From assembly GCA_903921605.1 (NCBI GenBank), contig CAIXQV010000267.1:1-25678 (forward strand): DNA of 25,678 bases, written 5' to 3'. Below, in pieces: positions 7,599-15,261 of the stretch. This DNA is from an uncultured Planctomycetaceae bacterium (GTDB lineage Bacteria; Planctomycetota; Planctomycetia; Planctomycetales; Planctomycetaceae). Numbering within the stretch: the first letter of the stretch is position 1; each line of letters begins with the position of its first letter. The notes under the pieces were generated by a model. That model was given only the letters and a program-made list of their open reading frames with translations. It was not told where the DNA came from and searched no databases. A program made the position numbers and the translations under genes.

Positions 7599-9557
7599 CT
7601 ACTTGTCGCTCATGAAAGAAAATATTTTACCATCGCGAGACCAGTCGAGCCCGCTATTGCTGCGATCTTCCGGCTGAAACGCATAGCGAACTGGCTGCTG
7701 GTTTTTCTCCGCAGTCACTTCATAAATCTGGCCTAACTGCCCCGCAATCTGACGCGGGAAAAGGAATTTCAGGCCATCAGGCTGCCACGCGAAGTCCGGT
7801 GCCACATCGGCACCATTGCAGCAAACAGTTAGATCGGGGCCGTTCGCCGCGGTCGAAATCGTGGCGATATCTATTTCCCCATTTGTGCGATGTCCGCGAA
7901 AGACAATCTTCGAGGAGTCAGGAGACCATTCGATGTTGTGTTCGATATACCGATAGGGATTGTTGCCAGCAGCAAAGACCGCGCGCTGTTCGCCCGTCGC
8001 GACATTCCGAATGATGAGGTCGTTCTGCTTGACGTAGGCCACGTGCAACCCATCGGAGGAAAACTGGATGGCCCAGCCTGCAGGATCAATCAGTTCTTCT
8101 TCATCCGAACCTTCCTCGAAACTGCGAATGAAGACGCCTTCGCCGTATCGGCAATACGCGATGTGTTTTCCGTCCGCAGACCAATTGGGCATACAGCCGA
8201 TCCCTAGATCTCGGATCTCATCTGTTTCAAGACTGGCCACCAAAGCATGCGCATCGCGATAAGACTGATTTCGCTCCCAGCCATCGACAGCGACCCATTT
8301 GTTATCGGGTGAAATTTCCGGGGAACAAACGAATCCGTAGCCCGGGAAAGTAATGGCCTTTCGGCGTCCGTCAACATACTGAATTCGAATCTCGGCCGGC
8401 GGGCGATAATTCGTCACAAAGGAAAACTCATTGAGAGACAACGCTTTGTCGTGATCAACGTCCAGACGCTGGAAATACTCTGCCGAAAGAGCGGCCAGCG
8501 GAATTCCCGGCAGCAACCGAAACTGCAGCAACAGACCATCATCATTGGTATCCACTGCACTCATCCATGATGCCAGAAGATTGCAATGAGGCATCAACTG
8601 ATACTCGGAAAGCGAAATCGCGCCGTCGTGATTGTCATCGAATCCGGTGAACGCAAACGAGGCCATCTTCTTCCAGTCTGAAGGCAGCGCATCAATCTCC
8701 GCGCGGGACAATACACCATTCAGATCTGTATCAAGGTTCAGGAACGTCTGAACAGGATCCGTACGGTGGTCTCCCTGAGCGAATTCGGCAAAGTCGAATT
8801 GACCGTCGAGGTTCTTATCGATTGAACCGAACCAGCCTTCTTTATTCTCCGCACCACCGAGTGCTTCAAAATAATCCGCCTTGCTGACCATTCCATTTCC
8901 GTCGACTTTGAGACCACGAAATGTGACCCAGTCGACAACTCGCCCGGCGTTGTTTCGAAGCAGATCACCTGCTGGCGTGCGAATGCCATAAGCCATTTCC
9001 AATGTTCGAGCGACTTCGTCCGGGGAGATTTTTGCGTCTCGATCCTGATCCCACATACCGAAGTCCGCATTCTGAAGCCCCGGGATATCTGCAGCAATTC
9101 GCCCTGCCGTGAACTCGTCTCGATCCAACGTCGTATCTGAGTTCTTGTCCCACTGGCCCCACCGCTCGAGCATCCCGGTCAGTCTCGACTCGGCAATGCG
9201 AATGACAGGATCATTGATGACACCTCGATGGTTTTCGCTTTGGCCCATCGGAATTGTCAGAAACTCATCCAGGGACAACTGCTGGTCTGCGTCGAAATCA
9301 AACACCATGAAATCTCGCTTCCGCCTCACAAGGTCGGGCTGTGAATCGGCTACGTATTCGGCTTCACTGAGCCCTCCGCTGGCGTCAACGTCACGATCAA
9401 CAAAAGCCGTCCTGAGTGGATTGTCATCGTTTGCGACGGGTGGTTTCAATCGGATGCTGGCAGGCTGAGCATACCCCTGCTGAGCATCAACATCGAGGAC
9501 TGCCGCAGCCATCAGCAGACGACAGACGTGACGGATGCCCGCTTGAAGCAATCCCAT
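7599..9557 (-). CDS. Secreted protein with ten EF-hand-like loops and a six-repeat PD40 (TolB-type) propeller
   Basis: The product has 652 residues. ATG 9557 is preceded by AAGGAG at 7 bases. A signal peptide covers about residues 1-31 (RLLMAAAVLDVDAQQGYA). EF-hand-type loops start at residues 56, 87, 137, 170, 217, 247, 276, 307, 336 and 366. Eight keep the acidic residue at loop position 12 (for example DKNLDGQFDFAE, DDNHDGAISLSE); those at 217 and 336 are degenerate. They fall into five pairs with 30-33 residues between loop starts. The C-terminal half carries six PD40 signatures (ISPDNKWVAV, WSADGKHIAY, FSSDGLHVAY, WSPDSSKIVF, WQPDGLKFLF, WSRDGKIFSF) at 40-47-residue spacing, as in a TolB-like six-bladed propeller. 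It is inferred to be a calcium-binding extracytoplasmic protein. It is first of the three-gene minus-strand cluster, with 82 bases to the next gene. Confidence 0.88.
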   Translation of the reverse strand: MGLLQAGIRHVCRLLMAAAVLDVDAQQGYAQPASIRLKPPVANDDNPLRTAFVDRDVDASGGLSEAEYVADSQPDLVRRKRDFMVFDFDADQQLSLDEFLTIPMGQSENHRGVINDPVIRIAESRLTGMLERWGQWDKNSDTTLDRDEFTAGRIAADIPGLQNADFGMWDQDRDAKISPDEVARTLEMAYGIRTPAGDLLRNNAGRVVDWVTFRGLKVDGNGMVSKADYFEALGGAENKEGWFGSIDKNLDGQFDFAEFAQGDHRTDPVQTFLNLDTDLNGVLSRAEIDALPSDWKKMASFAFTGFDDNHDGAISLSEYQLMPHCNLLASWMSAVDTNDDGLLLQFRLLPGIPLAALSAEYFQRLDVDHDKALSLNEFSFVTNYRPPAEIRIQYVDGRRKAITFPGYGFVCSPEISPDNKWVAVDGWERNQSYRDAHALVASLETDEIRDLGIGCMPNWSADGKHIAYCRYGEGVFIRSFEEGSDEEELIDPAGWAIQFSSDGLHVAYVKQNDLIIRNVATGEQRAVFAAGNNPYRYIEHNIEWSPDSSKIVFRGHRTNGEIDIATISTAANGPDLTVCCNGADVAPDFAWQPDGLKFLFPRQIAGQLGQIYEVTAEKNQQPVRYAFQPEDRSNSGLDWSRDGKIFSFMSDK

Positions 9558-9822
9558 ATCATCTCTCCTTGAATTCAGGTGGTCTGAGTTTTACACGATT
9601 CAGGCTATCAAAGACGCGGCATTGAATCCAGGTGATCGTTTGCAATGACCGGGATCTCCACTTTGATCAGACTGCTGGCCAGAACGCCGCCTTTACACAG
9701 GAATAAATGCAGAGATTCCGTGATCGCTATCCGCCATGTACGGGTGACAACCGTCCAGACGATGAGTATTGTGGGGAATTGTCTGTCTTTCTTGTTCAAT
9801 TCGTTTATTCCGGGAGATTTTC
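9558..9822. other. Divergent intergenic region
   Basis: 265 bases separate the minus-strand EF-hand gene and the plus-strand small membrane protein, so promoters for both must lie here. A plausible plus-strand promoter is listed separately. On the minus strand only the ribosome site AAGGAG (9565-9570) is clear; I could not place a convincing minus-strand -35/-10 pair. No RNA gene or repeat was seen. Confidence 0.5.
9744..9772 (+). promoter_or_regulatory. Candidate sigma70-type promoter for the small membrane protein gene
   Basis: GTGACA (9744-9749, five of six bases of the -35 consensus) is followed after 17 bases by TATTGT (9767-9772, four of six of the -10 consensus). The pair lies about 50 bases upstream of ATG 9823. 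Planctomycete promoter preferences are not firmly known to me, so this is a consensus match only. Confidence 0.35.
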
Positions 9823-10524
9823 ATGGCTGACGTAAAACCAAAGTCGGCGAAGAGCCCCAAAGTTTCGCCCGCTCGCACCGTTGCTTCGCTGATTCTCTTA
9901 CTGGTTGTGGGCGTCGTGTGCGCCATTGAACTCCGCGCGGGATTTGGGCAAATGATGTCCGGAAAATCACTGGCCGCAAAATCAAACGATGGAGAGTTCA
10001 CCGATCTTTCGCTTGAAGATGCTCGCGGAATGATCTCACTGGCACCTAAAGAAACCATTGAAAATCATGGTCCTGATACTTACTACCACTATGAGTGGTA
10101 CAGCTTTCTCAGACCTCTGATGGGACAGACCAATCCGAAGCTCACCATTGTCGCCACCAACGAAGAAAAGCCCATGGCAATGGCGTTCTTCGCTTCCGAC
10201 GAAACAGACAGCATCGCCAAATCTGATCCATCGATTGACGGGACTGCCGACTCAGGAGTTGAAGCTTCTGGCATGATGGGAGGTCCAGGGATGGGAATGG
10301 GAATGGGAATGGGAATGAGCGGCGGACCAGATACCGGAGGTGGAAAGAGTGAAAGACCTCCAATGGAAGACGAGCCTGTGTCGTCCGATTCCCCTTCGCC
10401 CGCTGAAACCCCTGCCCCTGCTGAAAACAACGTACCGGCTGACGCCCCTGCGAGTGAAACTCCGGCAGGCGACGCTCCAGCACCGTCAAGCGCTGCGGCT
10501 GAGGAGCCAGCTCCAGCAAAGTAA
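9823..10524 (+). CDS. Small single-pass membrane protein with Gly-Met repeat and Pro/Ala/Glu-rich tail, function unknown
   Basis: The product has 233 residues. ATG 9823 is chosen because GGGAG lies 6 bases upstream; an in-frame ATG at 9769 lacks such a site. The protein has a short basic lysine/serine-rich N-terminus, one transmembrane helix (about residues 19-38, VASLILLLVVGVVCAIEL), and a compact segment (about 57-125) with YYHYEWYSFLRPLMG and KLTIVATNEEKPMAMAFF. An acidic linker follows, then a Gly-Met tract (about 154-165, encoded by repeated GGGAAT hexamers) and a disordered Pro/Ala/Glu tail to the end. This layout suggests an inner-membrane anchor with a periplasmic domain. I do not recognise a named family. 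It is followed by a perfect hairpin that probably ends its transcript. Confidence 0.7.
   Translation: MADVKPKSAKSPKVSPARTVASLILLLVVGVVCAIELRAGFGQMMSGKSLAAKSNDGEFTDLSLEDARGMISLAPKETIENHGPDTYYHYEWYSFLRPLMGQTNPKLTIVATNEEKPMAMAFFASDETDSIAKSDPSIDGTADSGVEASGMMGGPGMGMGMGMGMSGGPDTGGGKSERPPMEDEPVSSDSPSPAETPAPAENNVPADAPASETPAGDAPAPSSAAAEEPAPAK
10288..10317 (+). repeat. GGGAAT hexanucleotide tandem repeat inside the small membrane protein gene
   Basis: Four consecutive GGGAAT-type units, preceded by one GGGAT variant, encode alternating Gly and Met. The unit is a multiple of three, so slippage would change repeat length without breaking the frame. Confidence 0.75.
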
Positions 10525-10544
10525 TGGAATTCTGAATTTTGCAC

Positions 10545-10573
10545 GTTACTCACAGGTCCGTCCTGTGAGCAAC
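10545..10573 (+). terminator. Hairpin after the small membrane protein gene, probable terminator
   Basis: A perfect 8-base stem CTCACAGG (10549-10556) / CCTGTGAG (10562-10569) has a 5-base loop TCCGT. Beyond one mismatch, GTT/AAC extends it by three pairs. It lies 20 bases after the stop codon at 10524. There is no T-run. Confidence 0.5.
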
Positions 10574-10703
10574 GATTCCCAACTCAGCGACGGTCCGGCT
10601 CGGGCCACGCGGCCACAAGACTCCCGGGACGCCTCGATCGGAAATAGATCGTGTGCGACGCAATCGCCAGGGACTGGACTGTGTTCCGAGGCCAGCAATC
10701 TTC

Positions 10704-11741
10704 ATGGCATACAAATCAAGCCGCCTTCCCGTTCTCACTGCCATCCTGTTAGTAGCAGTGGTCTTACCTCTGTTTCTGAATTCACAAAGTGATAAGTCCG
10801 GGACGCTTGTCGTTTACTGCGCTCATGATTCAATCTTTGCGGATTCCATCATTCGCAACTTCGAACAACGGACCGGGATTCGCGTCCAGGTTCGTTATGA
10901 CGAAGAGGCCAATAAGTCTCTGGGGCTCACAAATCTGTTGATCGCTGAGAAAGATCGGCCTCGATGTGATGTCTTCTGGAACAATCAGACACTGGGTACC
11001 ATTCGACTGAAGAATGAGAGTGTTCTTGAACCTTGTGATGCGTCTCTCTTTGCAAGGATTCCACAACAGTTCAGGGATCCGGACAATCAGTGGGCAGGCT
11101 TTGCCGCGCGGCTGCGCGTCTACATCGTCAACACGAGCCTGATGTCGGCCAGAGAGGATGCTGTCGAAAGCGCGATGAAAGCAGATTCACTCTCACAGGT
11201 TGCGATTGCGGTTCCGCTCTTCGGAACTACGCTCTCACATTACGCCGTTCTCTGTGATGAGTGGGGATTCGAGGAACTCAAATCGTGGCACCGCTCTCTG
11301 CGTGATCGAGGCATCCGCGAGGCTCGCGGAAACGGGGCCGTCAAAGATCTCGTCGCGGAAGGAGCCTGTCTGTTTGGATTCACTGATTCTGATGATGTGT
11401 TCATCGCCATGGATCAGGGCAAGCCGGTCAAAATGCTCCCTGTGCGACTAAAATCGGGGAAAACGATCTGCCTGCCAAACAGCGTTGCTAAAATTCGAGG
11501 CTGCCCAAATCCGGAATTGGCAGACAAATTTATTCGCTATCTGATCTCCGAAGAAGTCGAGATCATGCTGGCCAATTCGGCCTCAAGGCAAATCCCCTTG
11601 GGGCCTGTCAACGAAACTCTATTGCCTGCTGATCTTCAGCCTTTACTGAAGTGGGCGGCCGATGGAGTTTCTCTTGACGGTGCAGCACAACATGATCAGG
11701 AAGTACTGAACTGGTTGTCTCAGGAGTATTCCGGAAAGTGA
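10704..11741 (+). CDS. Iron(III)-type ABC transporter substrate-binding protein (FbpA-like)
   Basis: The product has 345 residues. ATG 10704 gives a short basic start and a hydrophobic segment LPVLTAILLVAVVLPLFL without a lipobox Cys, so it is either a signal peptide or a retained membrane anchor. The mature part starts GTLVVYCAHDSIFADSIIRNFEQRTGIRV, typical of the extracellular iron-binding family. Further family marks are RCDVFWNNQ (about residue 87), VPLFGTTLSHYAVL, GNGAVKDLVAEG and FGFTDSDDVFIAMDQGKPV (about 223-240), and LADKFIRYLISEE near the end. These resemble FbpA-type binding proteins that deliver ferric iron or a related metal to a permease. The metal ligands cannot be assigned by eye. 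The permease gene starts 10 bases after the stop, so the two form an operon. Only a weak ribosome site precedes the start, and no Fur-box was recognised upstream. Confidence 0.82.
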   Translation: MAYKSSRLPVLTAILLVAVVLPLFLNSQSDKSGTLVVYCAHDSIFADSIIRNFEQRTGIRVQVRYDEEANKSLGLTNLLIAEKDRPRCDVFWNNQTLGTIRLKNESVLEPCDASLFARIPQQFRDPDNQWAGFAARLRVYIVNTSLMSAREDAVESAMKADSLSQVAIAVPLFGTTLSHYAVLCDEWGFEELKSWHRSLRDRGIREARGNGAVKDLVAEGACLFGFTDSDDVFIAMDQGKPVKMLPVRLKSGKTICLPNSVAKIRGCPNPELADKFIRYLISEEVEIMLANSASRQIPLGPVNETLLPADLQPLLKWAADGVSLDGAAQHDQEVLNWLSQEYSGK

Positions 11742-11751
11742 ATTCCAGGGC

Positions 11752-13299
11752 ATGACACTTACCGAATCGTTGCTTTGGTCTCTCATTCGCTGCGTGTTTG
11801 TGGCCAGCATATCCCTCGTGCCCGTTGCGGCCCTGACCAAACAAATAGAGTACTCCACAACCACTCGCTCACGCCGGCTCTGGATGTTCTTCGCTGTTCT
11901 TCCGTTCTTCGTGCCAGAACTGCTGATTGGATTTAACTACCGTCTGACAGCCACGCAACTGAGTCAGGGGACACCACGCCTGCTCGCCGCTTTCTCCACA
12001 GAGTTCCTGTATCTGCTGCTGCTCGTGGCGCGATCGACGGCCTTTGGAGTTGCCGTCAGACAGATGGTGACTCGATCGTCGGTCAGCCAGGAGTCTCTGC
12101 ACGCATGGGACTCTTTGAGACCGTCGAACTCCTCCCGACAATCCTGTTCGCCCACGATGATGCAATGGAGGCAGGGATGGCTGATGCTGCGGCTGACCGG
12201 CCGCTGGAGATCCAGTTTGATCGCATGGAGCATCATGGCATTGACCTCGTTTCAGGAATTTGAAACAGCTGCGCTGATGCAGATCGATCGATACCCTGTC
12301 ACATGGTCCGTTTGGTTGTTTGATGCCCACGCCGATCGCCAGCCACTGAGTGACTCGGTCAGAATGATTCTTGGTCCACTTTTCATCGAACTGATCCTGC
12401 TGTCGCCAGCTTTATGGATGCTGCTGCGACATGCACCAAAAGCGGCGGTCTCGTCTTTTACATCGCATCCGAATTCTTCCAGAAACCAGCCGAATCGGCT
12501 GCTGAGTTTGTTCTGTCTATTGCCTGGGATTGGGTTGTTTCTCCTCTGGCCACTTTCCATAAATCTATTCAGCGCTTTGAGCGGATTGCGGGCCTTGCTG
12601 AGCAACCCGGATATGTTTCAAATGGCGGCAGAGCAAATTCTGACCTCGGCGGGTTTTGCTGTCGCTGCAGCCGCACTGGCGATTAACCTGGCCGGAATGA
12701 TGCAGGCGACATCAAAACTTCATGGTCCAAATCAATCTCCTCAACCTTTGCATCAAAAACTGTTCTTGCTGTTGCTTCTACCCGGATTGATCGGATCGCT
12801 GGTGCTGAGCCTGCTTCTGTTGGCCGCTTTTCAGCACAGTCTACTGCGGCCTTTTTACGATACCTGGCTGCCCATGTTACTGGGGCAGTCAATGGCGATT
12901 CTCCCCAGATCCTTTGCACTTGTCGCGATGATGAATCAGATGACGGAACGATCGTCATTGCATTCCGCTTCGCTGTTGATGAGTTCTCCGCACCCGGAAA
13001 TTCGCCGGCGAGCGTCCAGGATCTTCTGGAGAATGACGACCTTCCCATGGCTGCTGTGCGGGCTGGTGATTGCGCAGTGGTGTTTCTGGGATGTCACAAC
13101 GGCATCAATTCTCAGACCCGTGCAGCTCGAACCTGTCGTAACACGTCTATACAACGAAATGCATTATGGCCGCACGGAGTCGCTCATGAGCCTCGCAGGA
13201 CTCGCGATGTTGATTCCTGTTGTCTTATGGACATTGCTCGCCGCTTGCACCTGGCTGAAAGCGGTCCTTTGGCCCACAATTTCAGATCGACCACGTTGA
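11752..13299 (+). CDS. ABC transporter permease, FbpB-like, two-lobed
   Basis: The product has 515 residues and many hydrophobic helices spread over two halves separated near residues 235-250, the layout of iron-type FbpB permeases that fuse two six-helix lobes. Visible segments include SLIRCVFVASISLVPVAALT, LWMFFAVLPFFVPELLIGF, LLSLFCLLPGIGLFLLWPL, FAVAAAALAINLAG, and LFLLLLLPGLIGSLVLSLLLL. The cytoplasmic EAA loop that docks on the ATPase is poorly conserved: ASLLMSSPHPEIRRRASRIFWRMTTFPWLL is only a loose match in the second lobe, and the first lobe is more degenerate. The start lies 10 bases after the binding-protein gene. No ATPase gene follows; the next gene is an AAA+ ATPase of another family. 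The transported metal is inferred from the partner gene. Confidence 0.75.
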   Translation: MTLTESLLWSLIRCVFVASISLVPVAALTKQIEYSTTTRSRRLWMFFAVLPFFVPELLIGFNYRLTATQLSQGTPRLLAAFSTEFLYLLLLVARSTAFGVAVRQMVTRSSVSQESLHAWDSLRPSNSSRQSCSPTMMQWRQGWLMLRLTGRWRSSLIAWSIMALTSFQEFETAALMQIDRYPVTWSVWLFDAHADRQPLSDSVRMILGPLFIELILLSPALWMLLRHAPKAAVSSFTSHPNSSRNQPNRLLSLFCLLPGIGLFLLWPLSINLFSALSGLRALLSNPDMFQMAAEQILTSAGFAVAAAALAINLAGMMQATSKLHGPNQSPQPLHQKLFLLLLLPGLIGSLVLSLLLLAAFQHSLLRPFYDTWLPMLLGQSMAILPRSFALVAMMNQMTERSSLHSASLLMSSPHPEIRRRASRIFWRMTTFPWLLCGLVIAQWCFWDVTTASILRPVQLEPVVTRLYNEMHYGRTESLMSLAGLAMLIPVVLWTLLAACTWLKAVLWPTISDRPR

Positions 13300-13501
13300 G
13301 CGCTGAAGAATCCGCGTTTTCGTTGCTTAATGGTGCATTTACGCCAGAAGTTTCAGCCTCCACCTGGGCTTGAAAACTTGCTTTTACGAACGACGACGAC
13401 ACTATTTTTGACGACCTGACTGTTCACCGGGCTGCGGCAGTCAATAATGTCTCACTCCGTTAACCCTGCAGAACCGATTCTTCGTCAGGAACAGGTCCTC
13501 G
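13300..13501 (+). other. Intergenic region with a possible terminator hairpin
   Basis: 202 bases separate the permease and AAA+ genes. An imperfect stem-loop (AAGTTTCAGCC 13348-13358 with GGCTTGAAAACTT 13367-13379) is followed within two bases by TTTT and could end the transport operon. AGGAACAGG (13487-13495) precedes ATG 13502. A 28-codon frame beginning at 13448 overlaps that start and is not supported as a gene. Confidence 0.4.
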
Positions 13502-14938
13502 ATGTCTCAGCCGGCCAACTCCGCAACACATAATCGCCCCGCAACACTGGCAGAACTTCAGGCCAGTGGCTGGCGTTCCAGATCCGTAAAAGCGGAAGTC
13601 CGCGACAACTTCCTTAAGCTGCTGGCAACAGGCACAGATCTATTCCCTGGAATTCTGGGCTACGAGAACACAGTCATCCCCGAAATCAGCCTTGCGCTGC
13701 TGGCGGGACACGACATTCTATTTCTTGGCGAAAAGGGTCAGGGCAAGAGCCGCATGATGCGTGCCCTGCCTCGTTTTCTTGATGACGCGATCCCGTATCT
13801 TGATCTGCCTGGCTGCCCGGTTCACGAGGATCCTTATAAGCCCATCACTTCACAAGGCAAACGTTGCATCGCCGAAAACTCTCCGGACCAGATCCCGATC
13901 GCGTGGTGGTCTCGTGACGAGCGATACGCCGAACGACTCGCACCGGGAACAAAGTTCGCCGACATCGTCGGAGAAATCGACCCCGCTCGACTGGCGGGAG
14001 GAACCAGTATGTCGGCAGAAGAGGCTCTGCATTTCGGGCTGATTCCCAGGATGCATCGAGGGCTCTTCGCTATGAACGAGCTACCCGAACTGGATGAACT
14101 TGTGCAGGTCGGCTTGTTCAATATCCTTGAAGAACGGGATGTGCAGATTCGCGGTTACCCCATTCAGTTTGATCTGGATGTCATGATTCTGTTCTCTGCA
14201 AATCCGGCGACTTATAACCGCAGCGGAAAAGTGATTCCACAGTTGAAGGACCGCATCGGCAGCCTGATTCAGACTCATTATCCTCATGATCGTGACGCCG
14301 GGATCCAGATCATGGAGCAGGAATGTGACGTTCCACTCGATGGCGACTACCCTGTCGTTGTGCCCTACTTCATGAAACAGATTATCGAAGAGATCAGCCG
14401 GAGCGCGAGAAAGAGCCGTTACATCGATCAGACGTCCGGCGTCAGCGCGCGGTTCAGTATTGCAAACTATCAGACGATGATCGCCAGTGCTCGTCGCAGA
14501 GGAGCTGTGCTGGGTGAGAAGCCAGCGGTACCACGAATCAGTGATCTCGGGCATCTGTACTCGTCATCGCTTGGAAAGCTTGAGATCGATCTGATGAGCA
14601 GTCATCAGATGAGTGAGCGTCAGGTTCTGGATGCTGTCATCGCTGAAGCAGTGAAGAATGTGTTTGCGGAGTACGTTGAGCAGCATGGGCTCGAAGCGAT
14701 CTCTCAGATCTTCGCCAAAGGCGTCAAGATTGAGGTCGGTGATATGCTTCCCAGTGATCACTATGAAACGCTGCTTAAGCGAGTCCCGCCGATCTGGGAT
14801 AAAGCCTTTGAACTGAACGCTTCAGAAAACTCTGCGGTCAGGGCATCGTGTGTTGAGTTTGTTCTGGCCGGGCTTTACGCGACAGACCGTATCAGCCGGG
14901 CTCAGCGTCATGGAATTGTGACGTACGAGATCGGATGA
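13502..14938 (+). CDS. MoxR/Mg-chelatase-like AAA+ ATPase
   Basis: The product has 478 residues. The AAA+ core shows Walker A GEKGQGKS (residues 76-83), an insert [12 protein letters not shown] (157-168) like that of Mg-chelatase subunits, and a Walker B region [11 protein letters not shown] in which the usual Asp-Glu is Asn-Glu (192-193). Sensor-1-like FSANP (Asn234) and an arginine-finger candidate in PQLKDRIG (Arg251) follow, then a helical C-terminal domain with [14 protein letters not shown]. From family memory, Asn-Glu at this position occurs in a distinct branch annotated as magnesium chelatase-like. MoxR-class ATPases usually act as hexameric chaperones for metal insertion or complex maturation, paired with a VWA-domain protein. 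No VWA gene lies next to it in the window. It follows the iron transport genes on the same strand after 202 bases; a functional link is only inference. It is complete and probably cytoplasmic. Confidence 0.85.
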   Translation: MSQPANSATHNRPATLAELQASGWRSRSVKAEVRDNFLKLLATGTDLFPGILGYENTVIPEISLALLAGHDILFLGEKGQGKSRMMRALPRFLDDAIPYLDLPGCPVHEDPYKPITSQGKRCIAENSPDQIPIAWWSRDERYAERLAPGTKFADIVGEIDPARLAGGTSMSAEEALHFGLIPRMHRGLFAMNELPELDELVQVGLFNILEERDVQIRGYPIQFDLDVMILFSANPATYNRSGKVIPQLKDRIGSLIQTHYPHDRDAGIQIMEQECDVPLDGDYPVVVPYFMKQIIEEISRSARKSRYIDQTSGVSARFSIANYQTMIASARRRGAVLGEKPAVPRISDLGHLYSSSLGKLEIDLMSSHQMSERQVLDAVIAEAVKNVFAEYVEQHGLEAISQIFAKGVKIEVGDMLPSDHYETLLKRVPPIWDKAFELNASENSAVRASCVEFVLAGLYATDRISRAQRHGIVTYEIG

Positions 14939-14949
14939 GTGTGTGTTGA

Positions 14950-15026
14950 AAAGGGTGTCTGGAATTCTCCCGGCGACTCCTGGTCGCCGTACTTCAGCGC
15001 CGCATCCAAAGTGCCAGACACCCTTT
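14950..15026. repeat. REP-like nested palindrome
   Basis: Outer arms AAAGGGTGTCTGG (14950-14962) and CCAGACACCCTTT (15014-15026) are perfectly complementary over 13 bases. Inside, CGGCGAC (14971-14977) and GTCGCCG (14983-14989) form a second perfect 7-base stem with a 5-base loop. The element starts 11 bases after the ATPase stop, so it may also act as a terminator. From memory, the GTGTCTGGCAC-type motif recurs in many genomes in REP-like elements linked to REP-associated transposases; no transposase lies here. Confidence 0.65.
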
Positions 15027-15073
15027 CCGACGCGCTGCTAACACTGCTGCCCTGCTAATTCTGCCGATTCCTC

Positions 15074-15164
15074 TCCGAGCCAGGCGGCATCTGCTGCTAG
15101 TGCTCGGAATGCCGAACGCGCCGGGATCATGCAAGGCGCGTAGATCCGCGAATGGCATTTCGGA
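15074..15164 (+). promoter_or_regulatory. Structured leader with mutually exclusive hairpins upstream of the GlmU-like gene
   Basis: GCTCGGA (15102-15108) can pair perfectly with TCCGAGC (15074-15080). The overlapping TCGGAATGCC (15104-15113) can instead pair, with one bulge, with GGCATTTCGGA (15154-15164). The second fold encloses a perfect 7-base stem ACGCGCC (15116-15122) / GGCGCGT (15135-15141). The two outer folds use the same bases, as in an attenuator or riboswitch. No known riboswitch class was recognised. The start codon of the GlmU-like gene is about 98 bases downstream. Confidence 0.35.
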
Positions 15165-15261
15165 ACCCTCGTGTGAAAGGCAAACTACGGGGGGAATCCA
15201 TACTCCCAGGAAATCACACGACCTCGCCATGCTGAGGCATCTCTCTTGTTTGCCGCTCCCT

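Noticed and set aside
10574..10703. Fur-box upstream of the iron transport genes
   Set aside because: No sequence close to GATAATGATAATCATTATC is present.
13448..13534. 28-codon frame starting ATG 13448 that overlaps the AAA+ ATPase start
   Set aside because: Very short, out of frame with the ATPase, no recognisable motif, and no ribosome site of its own; probably chance.
14994..15230. 78-codon minus-strand frame in the spacer before the GlmU-like gene
   Set aside because: It reads through the palindromic structures, has no signal, domain or ribosome site, and its Arg/Ala-rich composition looks like a by-product of the inverted repeats.
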